DNA of 64,000 nt from Pantoea alfalfae (GTDB lineage: Bacteria > Pseudomonadota > Gammaproteobacteria > Enterobacterales > Enterobacteriaceae), in the NCBI RefSeq assembly GCF_019880205.1, contig NZ_CP082292.1, positions 2,480,001 to 2,544,000 of the forward strand. Direction: 5' to 3'. Positions 29,041 through 38,676 of this stretch are shown here, one piece after another (the first letter of the stretch is position 1; each line of letters begins with the position of its first letter). Both the position numbers and the translations under genes were made by a program. The notes beneath the pieces were generated by a model. The model saw only the letters and a list, made by a program, of their open reading frames with translations. It was not told the origin of the DNA and did no database searches.

Positions 29041-30297
29041 TTAACGTAAGTTAACCAGCGTGTTGAGAATCTGGTCCTGAGTTTTGATGGTCTGCGCATT
29101 CGCCTGATAGTTACGCTGCGCGACGATCATGTTCACCAGCTCTTTACTCATGTCGACGTTGGACGATTCCAGAGCGCCCGACGTCAGTGAACCGAAGGTG
29201 CCGGTGTTGGCCAGACCAATGGCTGCCTGACCGGATGCGCTCGAAGCCTGCCAGACATTGTCGCCCTGTGACTGCAGACCTTCCGGGTTAGAGAAGCTCG
29301 CCAGGACAATCTGACCCAGCAGCTGGGTTTTCTTGTTTGAGTAGCTACCGGTAATGGTGCCGTCATCATTGATCGCGTAGCTGGTCAGATCGCCTGGCGC
29401 ATAGCCATCCTGCGTCGGGCTGCCAAAGGTGGTCGCGCCGGTGTTCTGCTGCAGGCTGCCCAGCATGCTCAGGTTGATTGGCTGATTGGCGACCGCGCCA
29501 TTGGCGCCACCTACGTTCAGCGTCAGGCCAACAGTGCCATCCGTGGTGGTGCTCGCTACCGTACCGTTTGCAGCCAGCTTAGAGACGCTGGTCAGCTTAC
29601 CGCTGGTATCAAACGCCATTCTGAAGTCACCCGCTGAGGTGCCGGTGTTGCCATCAATGGTGTGGACGGTCCAGCTGTTGCTGGTGGTGTCTTTCACGAA
29701 ATACATGTCGAGCGCATGGTCATTACCCTGCGAATCGAACACGGTGGCGGTGGTTTTCTTGTTGTAGCTGTCTGCATTCGCCGTCGAGAAGGTGGTCACC
29801 GTTGGCGTGGTATCCGTTGAGTTCAGGTTGGCAACCAGACCGGCGGTGGTAGTGGCGCGGGCTGGCATCTGCTCAGTAGGAATTCGCAGCGCTACCGGGT
29901 TGGCACCCGACTGGATAGTGGCCGGTGAACCGCTTGCCGGATAGCCGGTGACGTTCAGGCCCTGGGTGTTTACCAGGTTACGGTTGGCATCCAGCGTTAA
30001 CTGGCCGTTACGTGAATAGAAAACGCCGCCGCTGCTGTCGGTCATACGGAAGAAACCGTTGCCGCTCAGCGCAACGTCCAGGCCACGGCTGGTGGTGGTG
30101 GTCGCGCCATCGTTAAAGTTCTGGATCACCGCAGCGACTTTGGTACCGAGACCGACGTTAGAACCGGCGAACATATCGGCAAACGCGATGGTGCTGGATT
30201 TAAAGCCCGCTGTCGCGGAGTTAGCAATGTTGTTACCGATGACATCAAGGTTACTTGAAGCAGCACCAAGGCCGCTGACCGCTTGGGAAAATGACAT
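29041..30297 (-). CDS. flgE: Flagellar hook protein FlgE
   Basis: A 418-residue hook subunit. The conserved D0 ends are seen as Asn-Ile-Ala-Asn-Ser-Ala-Thr-Ala-Gly-Phe-Lys near residue 25-35 and Gln-Arg-Asn-Tyr-Gln-Ala-Asn-Ala-Gln-Thr at the C terminus. The central part is rich in Thr, Asn and Gly and varies between species. Length is slightly above E. coli FlgE (402). It starts 26 bases after flgD, its cap protein. Confidence 0.96.
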   Translation of the reverse strand: MSFSQAVSGLGAASSNLDVIGNNIANSATAGFKSSTIAFADMFAGSNVGLGTKVAAVIQNFNDGATTTTSRGLDVALSGNGFFRMTDSSGGVFYSRNGQLTLDANRNLVNTQGLNVTGYPASGSPATIQSGANPVALRIPTEQMPARATTTAGLVANLNSTDTTPTVTTFSTANADSYNKKTTATVFDSQGNDHALDMYFVKDTTSNSWTVHTIDGNTGTSAGDFRMAFDTSGKLTSVSKLAANGTVASTTTDGTVGLTLNVGGANGAVANQPINLSMLGSLQQNTGATTFGSPTQDGYAPGDLTSYAINDDGTITGSYSNKKTQLLGQIVLASFSNPEGLQSQGDNVWQASSASGQAAIGLANTGTFGSLTSGALESSNVDMSKELVNMIVAQRNYQANAQTIKTQDQILNTLVNLR

Positions 30298-30323
30298 GTG
30301 TTTGTTTCCTGTCTACAGGTTAA

Positions 30324-31001
30324 TCAGAGAATCTGACGTACGTCGTCAAGGGTGGCGGAGCCCATGGTGCCGAGATCCAGTTTTGTGGTGTTGTTCGCAG
30401 TACTCACCCCATTGACGTAGGCGTAGTTAAGCGGTTGTGCCACCAGTTGTGTGTTGCCATTGCTTGCGGCAATCGCAACGCTGTATTTACCATCCGGCGC
30501 GACAGAGCCATCAGTCAGCTTGCCATCCCACGAGAAGGTGTGGACGCCAGCACTCAGCGCGCCCAGATCGACGGTGTCGATCACCGTGCCATTGGCATCT
30601 TTAATGGTGGCGGATGCGCCGGTAGAGGCGGAAGCCAGCTCCACGCCAAATGGCGTGGTGGTGCCGTTGCCTACCAGAATCTGTCCGCCATTAACCATCA
30701 CGCCATGCCCAATCAGCGTGGAGCTCTGCAGCGACTGGCTGGTGCTGATCTGTCCGGAGATCGATCCCAGTGTGGTATTCAGTTTTTCAATGCCGCTCAG
30801 GGTATTGATCTGTGCCAGCTGCGTGGTGAGCTGGCTGTTATCCATTGGATTGGTTGGATCCTGGTTCTTTAACTGCGTCACCAGCATGGTCAGGAACTGA
30901 TTCTGCAGATCCTGCGCGTTGTTGCCGGTGCCGCTGGTGCTGGATGAGCTAAGGACCGTGGGGTCCAGCTTTTCATTAACGCCTACCGCGATAGCCATCA
31001 T
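30324..31001 (-). CDS. flgD: Hook cap protein FlgD
   Basis: A 225-residue scaffold that caps the growing hook and is later replaced by FlgK. The conserved block Phe-Leu-Thr-Met-Leu-Val-Thr-Gln-Leu-Lys-Asn-Gln-Asp-Pro-Thr-Asn-Pro-Met is near residues 36-53. The message has two adjacent ATG codons; either 31001 or 30998 may be used, the second giving Met-Ala-Ile-Ala-Val as in relatives. Confidence 0.94.
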   Translation of the reverse strand: MMAIAVGVNEKLDPTVLSSSSTSGTGNNAQDLQNQFLTMLVTQLKNQDPTNPMDNSQLTTQLAQINTLSGIEKLNTTLGSISGQISTSQSLQSSTLIGHGVMVNGGQILVGNGTTTPFGVELASASTGASATIKDANGTVIDTVDLGALSAGVHTFSWDGKLTDGSVAPDGKYSVAIAASNGNTQLVAQPLNYAYVNGVSTANNTTKLDLGTMGSATLDDVRQIL

Positions 31002-31010
31002 TTTTCTCCG

Positions 31011-31415
31011 TTATTGCCCGATCGTCAGGGTTTTCATCATCATCGACTTCACGGTGTTGAGCACCTCGACGTTGGCCTGGTAGCTGCGTGACGCCGACAT
31101 GGTGTTGACGCTTTCAGAAACCACATCCACGTTCGGCATCTTCACGTAGCCTTTGGCATCGGCCATCGGGTTGCCCGGGTCATAGACCAGCTTCGCAGGT
31201 GTCGGATCGTCCACGACGCGTGCCACTTTCACACCGCCGGTCGCTGAACCCGGGGCCGCATCGGTCTGGAAGACCACCTGCTTTGCCACGTAAGGCTTGC
31301 CATCGGGGCCGGTGACGCTGTCGGCGTTTGCCAGGTTACTGGCACTGACGTTTAATCGCTGTGATTGCGCGGTCATCGCTGAGCCGGCAATGTCAAAAAT
31401 ATTCAGCAAGGCCAT
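31011..31415 (-). CDS. flgC: Proximal rod protein FlgC
   Basis: A 134-residue axial rod protein with the [10 protein letters not shown] motif near residue 22-31 and a C-terminal helix with [12 protein letters not shown]. Length equals E. coli FlgC. It lies 2 bases after flgB. Confidence 0.97.
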   Translation of the reverse strand: MALLNIFDIAGSAMTAQSQRLNVSASNLANADSVTGPDGKPYVAKQVVFQTDAAPGSATGGVKVARVVDDPTPAKLVYDPGNPMADAKGYVKMPNVDVVSESVNTMSASRSYQANVEVLNTVKSMMMKTLTIGQ

Positions 31416-31417
31416 AA

Positions 31418-31831
31418 TTATTGCCCTTGTAACACGCTCATCATGCCTTTGATCTGGCTACTGATGAGGGTGAGGTCGGTTTGATATTTCAGGCTGTTAT
31501 CCGCGAACTGCGTACGCTCACGGTCCATATCTACGGTGTTGCCGTCGGCAGAAGGCTGGTCAGGAATGCGATAAAGCATATCCATTGATGGCGCCCCGTT
31601 TGTCTGAGCTTCAATGTGGCGAGCTGACGTGACTTTTAACGCCATGCTGCTGCCTTCCGCACGACCATTGGACATCACCCGACTCAGCTCGCTGGCAAAG
31701 TCGATATCCCGGGCCTGATAACCAGGGGTATCGGCGTTGGCAATATTTGACGCCAGGATCTCCTGACGTTGAGCACGCAGGTTGAGGGCCTCCGTTCCAA
31801 ATTTCAGCGCCGCATCCAGTTTGTCGAGCAT
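31418..31831 (-). CDS. flgB: Proximal rod protein FlgB
   Basis: A 137-residue rod protein, first gene of the large operon. The start is set at 31831 (Met-Leu-Asp-Lys-Leu-Asp-Ala-Ala-Leu) because CGGAGGAAAC stands directly upstream and relatives start there; the open frame extends to 31891 without support. The motif [12 protein letters not shown] is near residues 27-38. Confidence 0.95.
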   Translation of the reverse strand: MLDKLDAALKFGTEALNLRAQRQEILASNIANADTPGYQARDIDFASELSRVMSNGRAEGSSMALKVTSARHIEAQTNGAPSMDMLYRIPDQPSADGNTVDMDRERTQFADNSLKYQTDLTLISSQIKGMMSVLQGQ

Positions 31832-31896
31832 GTTTCCTCCGCGTATGAGAATTTTGAGCTCGCAGCTTAATTTGAAAAAGCAAGCCGTCATCGTCT

Positions 31897-31923
31897 GAAT
31901 AACGCCTTAAATGACCGCTATTT
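31897..31923. promoter_or_regulatory. FlhD4C2 box between flgB and flgA
   Basis: The dyad GAATAACG (31897-31904), 11 bases, CGCTATTT (31916-31923) fits the FlhDC consensus AAATA(A/G)CG-N10-12-CG(T/C)TATTT. It lies 65-90 bases from both starts and would drive class 2 transcription of flgBCDEFGHIJ leftward and flgA rightward. Confidence 0.75.
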
Positions 31924-31985
31924 TGACAATTGAGGATTTTTCTTAACGGGTACACTCGTCGCCATCATCAGTGAGGAACTGCACA

Positions 31986-32645
31986 ATGCGTCGATATCTG
32001 ACTCTGCTGACCAGCCTGCTGGTCGTGATCGCCCTGCCGGCTTCTGCCGGGGATCTCAATGCACAACTGAATCAATTTTTTAAAGCGCGTGACGCTCAGC
32101 ATGCTGAAGGCATGGTTGTCGTGGTGCGCACGCCGAAAGAGCAATGGCCAGCCTGTGAGATGCCAAAGTTCACCCTGCCAGGCAATAGCCGGTTATGGGG
32201 CAACATGAGCGTGGCGGCAAACTGCGATGAGAATCGCCGTTATATCCAGGTACAGGTTCAGGTCACCGGTTCCTATCTGGTGGCGACCCGGCTGCTAAGC
32301 CAGGGCAGCAGCGTCAGCGAAAGTGATTTCACGCTGCAGACCGGCCGCCTTGATACCCTGCCTGCCCGCGCCCTGCTGAATGCGGACGCAGTTGCAGACG
32401 CCGTAGTGCTGCGTGATATCCAGCCAGGACAGCCGATTAATCCTTCCACGCTGCGTCAGCCATGGCGTGTTAAGGCGGGTCAGAATGTGATGGTGATTGC
32501 CAGCGGTGACGGCTTTGACGCCAGCGGTGAGGGCAAGGCGCTGAACAATGCCGCCCGCTCGCAATTGGTTCGGGTAAGGATGGGAAATGGCCAGATTGTC
32601 AGCGGTAAAGTTCGCGAGGATGGGAATATTCTTATAACGCTGTAA
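31986..32645 (+). CDS. flgA: P-ring assembly chaperone FlgA
   Basis: A 219-residue periplasmic chaperone for FlgI. The start at 31986 gives Met-Arg-Arg-Tyr-Leu and a clear signal peptide cleaved after Ala-Ser-Ala near residue 18; the frame extends 5 codons further up but E. coli FlgA also has 219 residues. The C-terminal SAF-like domain is about 95-219. Confidence 0.93.
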   Translation: MRRYLTLLTSLLVVIALPASAGDLNAQLNQFFKARDAQHAEGMVVVVRTPKEQWPACEMPKFTLPGNSRLWGNMSVAANCDENRRYIQVQVQVTGSYLVATRLLSQGSSVSESDFTLQTGRLDTLPARALLNADAVADAVVLRDIQPGQPINPSTLRQPWRVKAGQNVMVIASGDGFDASGEGKALNNAARSQLVRVRMGNGQIVSGKVREDGNILITL

Positions 32646-32650
32646 AGTGT

Positions 32651-32677
32651 TAAAGAAGCCCGTAGTGCTGCCGATAG
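32651..32677 (+). promoter_or_regulatory. Sigma-28 (FliA) promoter of flgMN
   Basis: TAAA (32651-32654), 15 bases, then GCCGATAG (32670-32677) matches the class 3 consensus nearly perfectly, about 70 bases before flgM. It lets sigma-28 raise its own anti-sigma factor late in assembly. Confidence 0.9.
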
Positions 32678-32749
32678 AAGAATCAACAAAGCGATAACGC
32701 TATTATGATTCAGGTGGCAGACTTCCCCTGACCGTACAGGAGCCCGAAT

Positions 32750-33055
32750 ATGAGCATTGACAGAACGCAACCTCTGAAACCCGCCAGCACCGTCCAGAGC
32801 CGTGACAGCAGCGAGACTGGCAGCAGCAAAGTGCGTCAGAGTGCCAGCCCGGTAGCAGCCACGACCCCCGCTGCAGCCCAGGTCAGCCTGAGCAGCGCGC
32901 AGTCGCAGCTGATGCAGCCGAGCAGCAAAGATATTAACGTCGAGCGCGTTGAACAACTGAAAACGGCCATTCGTAATGGCGAACTGAAGATGGATACCGG
33001 CAAAATCGCCGATGCGCTGATTGCCGACACTAAGGCGTATTTAGAGGGTAATTAA
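32750..33055 (+). CDS. flgM: Anti-sigma-28 factor FlgM
   Basis: A 101-residue, mostly disordered inhibitor of FliA that is exported through the finished hook. The N-terminal half is rich in Ser, Thr and Gln; the C-terminal half ([13 protein letters not shown] and Ile-Ala-Asp-Ala-Leu-Ile) carries the sigma-binding helices. Length is close to E. coli FlgM (97). flgN starts 5 bases later. Confidence 0.95.
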   Translation: MSIDRTQPLKPASTVQSRDSSETGSSKVRQSASPVAATTPAAAQVSLSSAQSQLMQPSSKDINVERVEQLKTAIRNGELKMDTGKIADALIADTKAYLEGN

Positions 33056-33060
33056 TTGCC

Positions 33061-33492
33061 ATGAGTAATTTGCAGACCACATTAGATAAGATGCAGGACG
33101 TGCTGGCGTCGCTTTCAGCGGTGCTGGAAGAAGAGCAGCAGCAACTGGCAGCGGGCAGCATTAACAGCAACCTGTTGCAGCGCATCACCGAAGATAAAAG
33201 TGCACTGCTCAGTACGCTGAACTATCTGGATGAGATGCGCCGCACCGCTGAACAGAGTCAGGCGACAGCAGCACCTTATCGTGGTCAGAACGACATGGCG
33301 CGCCGCTGGGACAGCATTCAGCAGCATACCCGTCGTCTGCAGGACGCCAATGTTCATAATGGCCTGCTGCTGCAACACCAGATCCGCTACACGGAAAATG
33401 CACTTGAAGTGCTGAAGCCGCATCAGACCCAGGCCTTTTACGGCCCGGATGGGATGGGTAAAGGCCAGGCGACGTTAAGTCGCAAAGCCTGA
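33061..33492 (+). CDS. flgN: FlgK/FlgL export chaperone FlgN
   Basis: A 143-residue, helical cytoplasmic chaperone for the two hook-junction proteins. Two long helices are predicted from the heptad-like pattern (about 1-60 and 70-120). E. coli FlgN has 138 residues. It follows flgM in the same unit and ends at a strong terminator. Confidence 0.93.
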   Translation: MSNLQTTLDKMQDVLASLSAVLEEEQQQLAAGSINSNLLQRITEDKSALLSTLNYLDEMRRTAEQSQATAAPYRGQNDMARRWDSIQQHTRRLQDANVHNGLLLQHQIRYTENALEVLKPHQTQAFYGPDGMGKGQATLSRKA

Positions 33493-33506
33493 ACCGGAAA
33501 GTAGCG

Positions 33507-33539
33507 AAAAAAATCCCGCCTGGTGCGGGATTTTTTATT
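33507..33539 (+). terminator. flgMN terminator
   Basis: Stem AATCCCGC/GCGGGATT with A run before and six T residues after, 15 bases past the flgN stop. Confidence 0.9.
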
Positions 33540-33570
33540 GGTGCGTTTTTCCTTCACCATGATGAGCTTT

Positions 33571-33781
33571 AAAATTGAGCCTGCACAGGGAACAGGGGCA
33601 GATCGGAAAGACGCTAAAGCCAATCCCTGGCCGCTCGGCCCGCGCGTTTACGCACCTCATCCCTGAGGTGCGCCCGTTGCCGGGCCAACGCGTTGCGTTC
33701 TTCAAAAACGCTCCCGGCGTTTTTGTCCATGGCGCGGGACGCTTTCCTCCTCTGCCCCTGTTCCCTGCGCGTTGAATTTAT
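33571..33781. repeat. Structured palindromic element, MITE- or REP-like
   Basis: Between flgN and murJ a 17-bp perfect inverted repeat (33586-33602 and 33751-33767) encloses about 150 bases that themselves hold two perfect 8-bp hairpins. These are GCACCTCA-TCCC-TGAGGTGC at 33652-33671 and AAAAACGC-TCCCG-GCGTTTTT at 33704-33724. The arms extend imperfectly outward (AAAATTGA against TTGAATTT) and inward (GGAAAG against CTTTCC). No transposase frame is inside. The form suggests a non-autonomous repeat, but no second full copy is in the window. Confidence 0.6.
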
Positions 33782-33796
33782 TTATTGCGGCACGCT

Positions 33797-35335
33797 TTAC
33801 ACAGCGGTGCGCCGCGCATAGTCACGCAACCGGAAGCCCAGCAGCCCCAGCGCCAGGAAATAAGCCCCGCCACCCACTGCACAAACCGCCGCCAGACGCA
33901 GCAGTCGCCACAGCATGGAGCCCTGTTCCCATGCCGGCATCCACTGCAGCATGGCAAACAGCGCGCCGGCCATCACCACCACGGCAATCAGCAGGCGGAG
34001 CAGGAAGCTGCTCCAGCCCGGCTGCGGCATAAAGATATTCTTCTTACGCAGCTGCCAGTAGAGCAGCGACGCATTCAGACAGGCCGCCAGACCAATCGAC
34101 AGTGACAGACCGGCATGTTTCAGCGGACCAATAAACGCCAGGTTCATGAGCTGCGTCATGATCAGCGTGATAATCGCGATTTTCACCGGCGTTTTGATGT
34201 CCTGACGGGAATAGAAGCCCGGTGCCAGCACCTTAACCACAATCAGGCCCATCAGTCCCACGGAGTAGGCGATCAGCGCACGCTGCGTCATCAATGCATC
34301 AAAGGCGGTGAATTTACCGTACTGGAACAGCGCCACGGTCAGCGGACCGGAGAGCATGCCCAGCGCCACGGCACTCGGCAGCGCCAGCAGGAAGCAGAGG
34401 CGCAGCCCCCAGTCCATCAGTCGGGAATATTCATCATGGTTGCCGCTGGCAAAACTTTTAGCCAGCGACGGCAACAGAATGGTGCCCAGCGCCACGCCCA
34501 GCACACCCGAAGGAAACTCCATCAGCCGATCGGCGTAGTACATCCAGGAGACCGAACCCGAAACCAGAAACGAGGCGAAGATGGTGTTGATGATCAGTGA
34601 GATCTGACTGACGGAAACGCCCAGAATGGCCGGTCCCATCTGACGCATCACCCGCCATACGCCCGCGTCACGCAGATTCAGGCGCGGCAGCACCAGCATT
34701 CCCAGCTTCTTCAGGTGAGGAAGCTGATAGCCGAGTTGCAGCACACCGCCCGCGACCACGGCCCAGGCCAGCGCCATCACTGGTGGATGAAAATGCGGCG
34801 CAGCAAACAGCGCAAAACCAATCATGCTGACATTCAGAAGGGTCGGCGCAAACGCCGGCACCGAGAAGCGGTTCCAGGTGTTCAGCACCGCCCCCGCCAG
34901 CGAGGCCAGCGAAATCAGCATAATGTAGGGGAACGTCACTCGCAGCAGCGAGCTGGTCAGTGCAAACTTATCGGCACTGTCGGCAAAGCCGGGCGCCGTG
35001 ACCATGATGACCCAGGGCGCAGCGATCATCCCCGCCATCGTGACCAGCGCCAGTGCCAGCGTCAGCAGGCCTGAGACGTACGCCAGGAACAGTTTTGTCG
35101 CCTCTTCACCCTGCTTGCTTTTATATTCAGCCAGAATCGGCACGAACGCCTGAGAAAATGCGCCTTCAGCGAAAATACGGCGCAGCAGATTGGGCAGTTT
35201 AAACGCAACAAAGAAGGCATCGGTCGCCATTCCGGCACCAAACACCCGCGCCACGATGGCATCACGGGCAAAGCCCAGTACGCGGGAAAACAGGGTCATA
35301 GAACTGACCGCTGCCAGCGATTTCAACAAATTCAT
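33797..35335 (-). CDS. murJ: Lipid II flippase MurJ
   Basis: A 512-residue inner-membrane protein with about 14 membrane spans that moves lipid II to the periplasmic face for cell-wall synthesis. Family residues are visible, including Arg-Asp near 24-25 in [11 protein letters not shown] and Pro-Asn-Leu-Leu-Arg-Arg near 49-54. Length and sequence match E. coli MurJ (511). It is divergent in order from flgN, as in E. coli (mviN). Confidence 0.96.
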   Translation of the reverse strand: MNLLKSLAAVSSMTLFSRVLGFARDAIVARVFGAGMATDAFFVAFKLPNLLRRIFAEGAFSQAFVPILAEYKSKQGEEATKLFLAYVSGLLTLALALVTMAGMIAAPWVIMVTAPGFADSADKFALTSSLLRVTFPYIMLISLASLAGAVLNTWNRFSVPAFAPTLLNVSMIGFALFAAPHFHPPVMALAWAVVAGGVLQLGYQLPHLKKLGMLVLPRLNLRDAGVWRVMRQMGPAILGVSVSQISLIINTIFASFLVSGSVSWMYYADRLMEFPSGVLGVALGTILLPSLAKSFASGNHDEYSRLMDWGLRLCFLLALPSAVALGMLSGPLTVALFQYGKFTAFDALMTQRALIAYSVGLMGLIVVKVLAPGFYSRQDIKTPVKIAIITLIMTQLMNLAFIGPLKHAGLSLSIGLAACLNASLLYWQLRKKNIFMPQPGWSSFLLRLLIAVVVMAGALFAMLQWMPAWEQGSMLWRLLRLAAVCAVGGGAYFLALGLLGFRLRDYARRTAV

Positions 35336-35456
35336 AATTGACGGCGCATCCTGAAAAGAATCGGCAAAAAAGGAGAATTAGCGCGGGCACCCGAGGATGC
35401 CCGGCGACAGTCTACTGCCACGGAGGGAAATGACCAGCACGGAGTGTTACAAGGCG

Positions 35457-36377
35457 TTATTCCTGCGTCGCCTCACGCCACAGTTTTTCCACCACACGCT
35501 GCGCCATCAGCGCCTGCTCACCGCTGGTTTCAGGCTTCGTCTGATTTTGTACGCAGTCAATAAAATGGCGTGCTGCACCGCTGAAGCCGCGCTGCGTCAG
35601 ATGGCTCTGCCAGGCAGGCGGCGGAGTGATTAGCAGGCCATCACTGCGCTCTTCCTGCCAGTCGCGCATCTCGCTGATGTCGATGCACTTACCGTCACAC
35701 ACTGCGCTGATCCGCTCGCGCTGACTGCCTGCGCGCCGGTGCATACTGGTGGTGATCGCCAGGCCTTCAACAGCGAAATGGTGTTCGGCATAGAGCATCT
35801 GCCCCTGCTCGTTGGTATCAATGCGTCCGTGAACCTGGCGAACAGGCTTGCCGCCCAGCCAGAGCGCGGTGTCCACCACATGCAGGTAGTCATCAAGCAG
35901 GGTAAAACGAAGATCCCGTGGCCCGACGCTGTCGCTGCGGTGCTTTTCAATCCGCAGAGAAGCCGCGCCAGCCATCTCCGCCTGCAGCTGCTGATAGCGC
36001 GGGGCAAAGCGGCGGTTAAATGCCACCATCAGTTTACGCTGGCGTTTTTCCGCCAGCGCCACCAGCGCTTCAGCCTGCTCCAGGGTTTCAGCCAGCGGCT
36101 TGTCGACGCAGACATCTTTTCCTGCCAGCAGCAGAGCCCTGACCACCTCATAGTGGGTGTCGGTGCTGCTGTGGACAAACACCGCGTCGCAGGCTGCGGC
36201 TACTTCATTCAGTGAACCAAAGCACTGCATGCGATAGCTGTCACAGATTGGGCGGGCTTTGGCCTGATTCGGGGAAAACGCCCCCACCAGCGTCCAGTCC
36301 GTCGCCGCAGACAGCACCGGCAGCCAGGCTTTCTGCGCAATACCACCCAATCCCACCACGCCTATACGTAATGTCAT
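35457..36377 (-). CDS. mviM: Gfo/Idh/MocA-family oxidoreductase MviM
   Basis: A 306-residue putative NAD(P)-dependent oxidoreductase of unknown substrate. The start at 36377 gives Met-Thr-Leu-Arg-Ile-Gly-Val-Val-Gly-Leu-Gly-Gly-Ile, a complete Rossmann motif; the frame runs 71 codons further up but that part is antisense to yceH and low-complexity. Cys-Val-Asp-Lys-Pro-Leu near 90-95 is the usual family motif with the catalytic lysine. It starts 1 base after the yceH stop, so the pair is coupled. Confidence 0.92.
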   Translation of the reverse strand: MTLRIGVVGLGGIAQKAWLPVLSAATDWTLVGAFSPNQAKARPICDSYRMQCFGSLNEVAAACDAVFVHSSTDTHYEVVRALLLAGKDVCVDKPLAETLEQAEALVALAEKRQRKLMVAFNRRFAPRYQQLQAEMAGAASLRIEKHRSDSVGPRDLRFTLLDDYLHVVDTALWLGGKPVRQVHGRIDTNEQGQMLYAEHHFAVEGLAITTSMHRRAGSQRERISAVCDGKCIDISEMRDWQEERSDGLLITPPPAWQSHLTQRGFSGAARHFIDCVQNQTKPETSGEQALMAQRVVEKLWREATQE

Positions 36378-36378
36378 C

Positions 36379-37017
36379 TCAGCTCTCCGTTTGCAGCAAT
36401 TGGGTAAGTTGCGCCTGAAGTGCTGCGACCTGCTGTTCCAGCGTAGTAACACGCGCCGCCAGATCGCCCTGCTCGTCCGGCGCGTCGGCAGCCTGATGTG
36501 CATCATCTTCATCGCCCAGCAGATGCATAAAGCGGCTTTCGCGCTTGCCTGGCTCACGTGCCAGGCGGATGACCTGTGCACTGTCGTCACGCTGCATCAA
36601 GCCTTCCAGCGTCTGTTCCACGTCGCCGACATCGCTGAACTCATGCAGACGACCGCTGCGGGTTCGCAGTTCGCCTGGCGTCTGCGGCCCGCGCAGCAGC
36701 AGCAGGGTGAGAAGAGCCACTTCCGCACTGTTGAGTTTCAGTGTGCCAAACGCAGAATTACAGAAACGCTGCTCATATTTTACCACCCGCTGTCCGGCGG
36801 CGCTGCTGGCGGTGATCAGATGACGCTTTTCCAGCTGATCGAGCTGATTCTGTACCTCGCTTTCACTCAGCTCCATCACCGGCTCGCGATTCGATTTCTG
36901 ATTACAGGCCACTACCACGCCATTCAGTGACAGCGGATACTGCTCTGGCGTGGTGACCTGCTTCTCCAGCAGGCAGCCCAACACGCGCAACGCCTGCGCT
37001 GATAAAGCCATCTTCAT
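36379..37017 (-). CDS. yceH: YceH, DUF480 winged-helix protein
   Basis: A 212-residue cytoplasmic protein of the DUF480 family with two winged-helix domains, function unknown. The conserved block [16 protein letters not shown] is near 15-30. I place the start at the ATG 37017, preceded by GAGGACGC; a GTG at 37041 is open but overlaps rimJ and lacks a ribosome binding site. The C-terminal coiled coil (about 175-210) fits E. coli YceH. Confidence 0.9.
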   Translation of the reverse strand: MKMALSAQALRVLGCLLEKQVTTPEQYPLSLNGVVVACNQKSNREPVMELSESEVQNQLDQLEKRHLITASSAAGQRVVKYEQRFCNSAFGTLKLNSAEVALLTLLLLRGPQTPGELRTRSGRLHEFSDVGDVEQTLEGLMQRDDSAQVIRLAREPGKRESRFMHLLGDEDDAHQAADAPDEQGDLAARVTTLEQQVAALQAQLTQLLQTES

Positions 37018-37030
37018 GCTCGCGTCCTCA

Positions 37031-37624
37031 TTATTGTCCACGCCGGTCAGGCGTCCATTCCCGCAGAGTTAAGGCTGTCAGCACGTGATCCTGCCAGCGT
37101 CCGTCGATCAGCAGATAATCTTTCGCGTAACCCTCTTTCTCAAAACCAAGTCGCGCCAGCAGATCGCCGCTGCGCTGGTTGTGCGGCATGTAGTTCGCCA
37201 TAATGCGATGAATATGCTGCTGGCGCTGCATATAGCGGATAGCCGACTGCAAGGCTTCGAACATCAGCCCCTGCCCCTGCCACTTTTCACCCAGTGAATA
37301 GCCGAGATAACAGGCGTGAAAGGAACCGCGCAGCACGTTACTGAAGTTCGCCACGCCCCGCACTTCGGTTTCATCGCTGTCCATGAGAATAAAATAGAAG
37401 GCCGTTCCCTGCTTATGCATGTCGGAAATCAGCCCGAGGCGCGCCTGCCAGCCTGAAGGGTAGCAGTGGCTATCGTCGCGCACCGGCTCCCATGGTTTTA
37501 AAAACAGGCGGTTTTCCGAATAGTAATCTGCCATTCGCCAGGCATCACGTTCGTGAACCAGACGGACCACCAGACGATCGGTGGTTAATCGCACCCTGGG
37601 CGCGGCAGAACGATAGCCAAACAT
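37031..37624 (-). CDS. rimJ: Ribosomal protein S5 N-alanine acetyltransferase
   Basis: A 197-residue GNAT acetyltransferase that modifies the N terminus of ribosomal protein S5. The start at 37624 (Met-Phe-Gly-Tyr-Arg-Ser) has CAGGAGTCAGG upstream; an extension to 37642 is not needed. Acetyl-CoA loop [10 protein letters not shown] is near 110-120. Length is close to E. coli RimJ (194). E. coli mdtH, usually next, is absent. Confidence 0.94.
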   Translation of the reverse strand: MFGYRSAAPRVRLTTDRLVVRLVHERDAWRMADYYSENRLFLKPWEPVRDDSHCYPSGWQARLGLISDMHKQGTAFYFILMDSDETEVRGVANFSNVLRGSFHACYLGYSLGEKWQGQGLMFEALQSAIRYMQRQQHIHRIMANYMPHNQRSGDLLARLGFEKEGYAKDYLLIDGRWQDHVLTALTLREWTPDRRGQ

Positions 37625-37912
37625 CCTGACTCCTGAAATCAATGGCTGTGAGTGAAAGCCGTCATTACCCGGCGTTCACTATAACCGCCGCCTGGGCTGC
37701 GGTAAAACGTTACAGTGGTTTAGCTTTAAAGAGGTTGATTTTACTCTGTTATCACAGCGATGACCCGTCGGTTCGCCCGGCTAAAGTCCCACATGCTGGC
37801 TGGCAGGTTTGCCCTGCAGGGTAATCTCTTCCATACTTTTTACGCGCCCGAAAACAGGATGAATTGATTCACTCTGTTAAACACTAAACCTGTAAAAATC
37901 CGGGAGATCAGG
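37625..37912. other. Gene-free gap between rimJ and grxB
   Basis: E. coli has the transporter gene mdtH in this position. Here only about 290 bases remain, with no frame resembling a transporter remnant. It must hold the divergent promoters of rimJ and grxB; I cannot place them firmly. Confidence 0.5.
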
Positions 37913-38560
37913 ATGAAACTGTATATCTATGACCATTGTCCTTTCTGCGTTAAAGCGCGAATGATTTTTGGTCTGAAAAATAAGCCGGTTGAGCTGGTGG
38001 TGATGCTCAACGACGATGAAGAGACGCCAAAACGACTGATCGGGCAGAAAATGGCACCGATTCTGCAAAAGCAGGATGGCAGTGCAATGCCTGAGAGCAT
38101 GGAGATCGTGCAGTACGTCGATCAGCAGGATGGCGCACCGCTGATCACCGGCGCGCTGAACCCGGCAATTGGCGACTGGCTGCGTCACATGAACAGCTAT
38201 GTCAATAAACTGCTGCTGCCGCGCATTGCCGAAGCGGCGTTTGCCGAGTTCGCTACGCCTGAGGCGCGTGACTATTTCCGCAGCAAAAAACAGGCGAGCC
38301 TCGGTGATTTTGAAACGCTGAAAAGCCACTCGGCCGGGCTGATTAAGAATGTGAGTGAAGATCTGCGCAAACTGGACAAATTAATCGTTCAGCCCAATGC
38401 GGTAAACGGCGAGCTATCGGAAGATGATTTTAATCTCTTCCCGCTACTCCGCTCTCTGACGCTGGTCGCCGGTATCGACTGGCCGAGCCGGGTCGCGGAC
38501 TACCGCGATAACATGGCCAAACAGACTCAGGTAAATCTGCTCTCTTCGATAGCGCATTAG
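37913..38560 (+). CDS. grxB: Glutaredoxin 2
   Basis: A 215-residue glutathione-dependent oxidoreductase with a GST-like fold. The active site Cys9-Pro-Phe-Cys12 replaces the more usual Cys-Pro-Tyr-Cys; the thioredoxin-like part is 1-75 and the helical part 85-215. The motif Pro-Glu-Ser-Met-Glu-Ile-Val near 62-68 binds glutathione. Length equals E. coli Grx2 (215). CGGGAGATCAGG precedes the start. Confidence 0.96.
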   Translation: MKLYIYDHCPFCVKARMIFGLKNKPVELVVMLNDDEETPKRLIGQKMAPILQKQDGSAMPESMEIVQYVDQQDGAPLITGALNPAIGDWLRHMNSYVNKLLLPRIAEAAFAEFATPEARDYFRSKKQASLGDFETLKSHSAGLIKNVSEDLRKLDKLIVQPNAVNGELSEDDFNLFPLLRSLTLVAGIDWPSRVADYRDNMAKQTQVNLLSSIAH

Positions 38561-38570
38561 TCCCGCCTCC

Positions 38571-38598
38571 GATGAGAGACGCTGCGGCGTTTCTCATC
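38571..38598 (+). terminator. Candidate grxB terminator
   Basis: A 12-bp stem GATGAGAGACGC/GCGTTTCTCATC (one wobble pair) with TGCG loop, 10 bases after the grxB stop. It has only a short pyrimidine tract after it, so it may be partial. Confidence 0.6.
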
Positions 38599-38676
38599 CC
38601 TTTCCTGATGACACCCGCCACGCATTCAGGCAGGCTATGGCCTGTTTACTGGCTCTGATATTCAGGATAAAGATCG

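Noticed and set aside
33575..33775. 66-codon plus-strand frame inside the palindromic element
   Set aside because: It reads straight through the inverted repeats; Pro/Arg-rich peptide without a ribosome binding site.
36378..36590. 71-codon N-terminal extension of mviM
   Set aside because: It overlaps yceH, is low-complexity, and the Rossmann motif starts right after the ATG at 36377.
37642..37824. 60-codon frame between rimJ and grxB as an mdtH remnant
   Set aside because: No membrane-span pattern and no likeness to an MFS protein.
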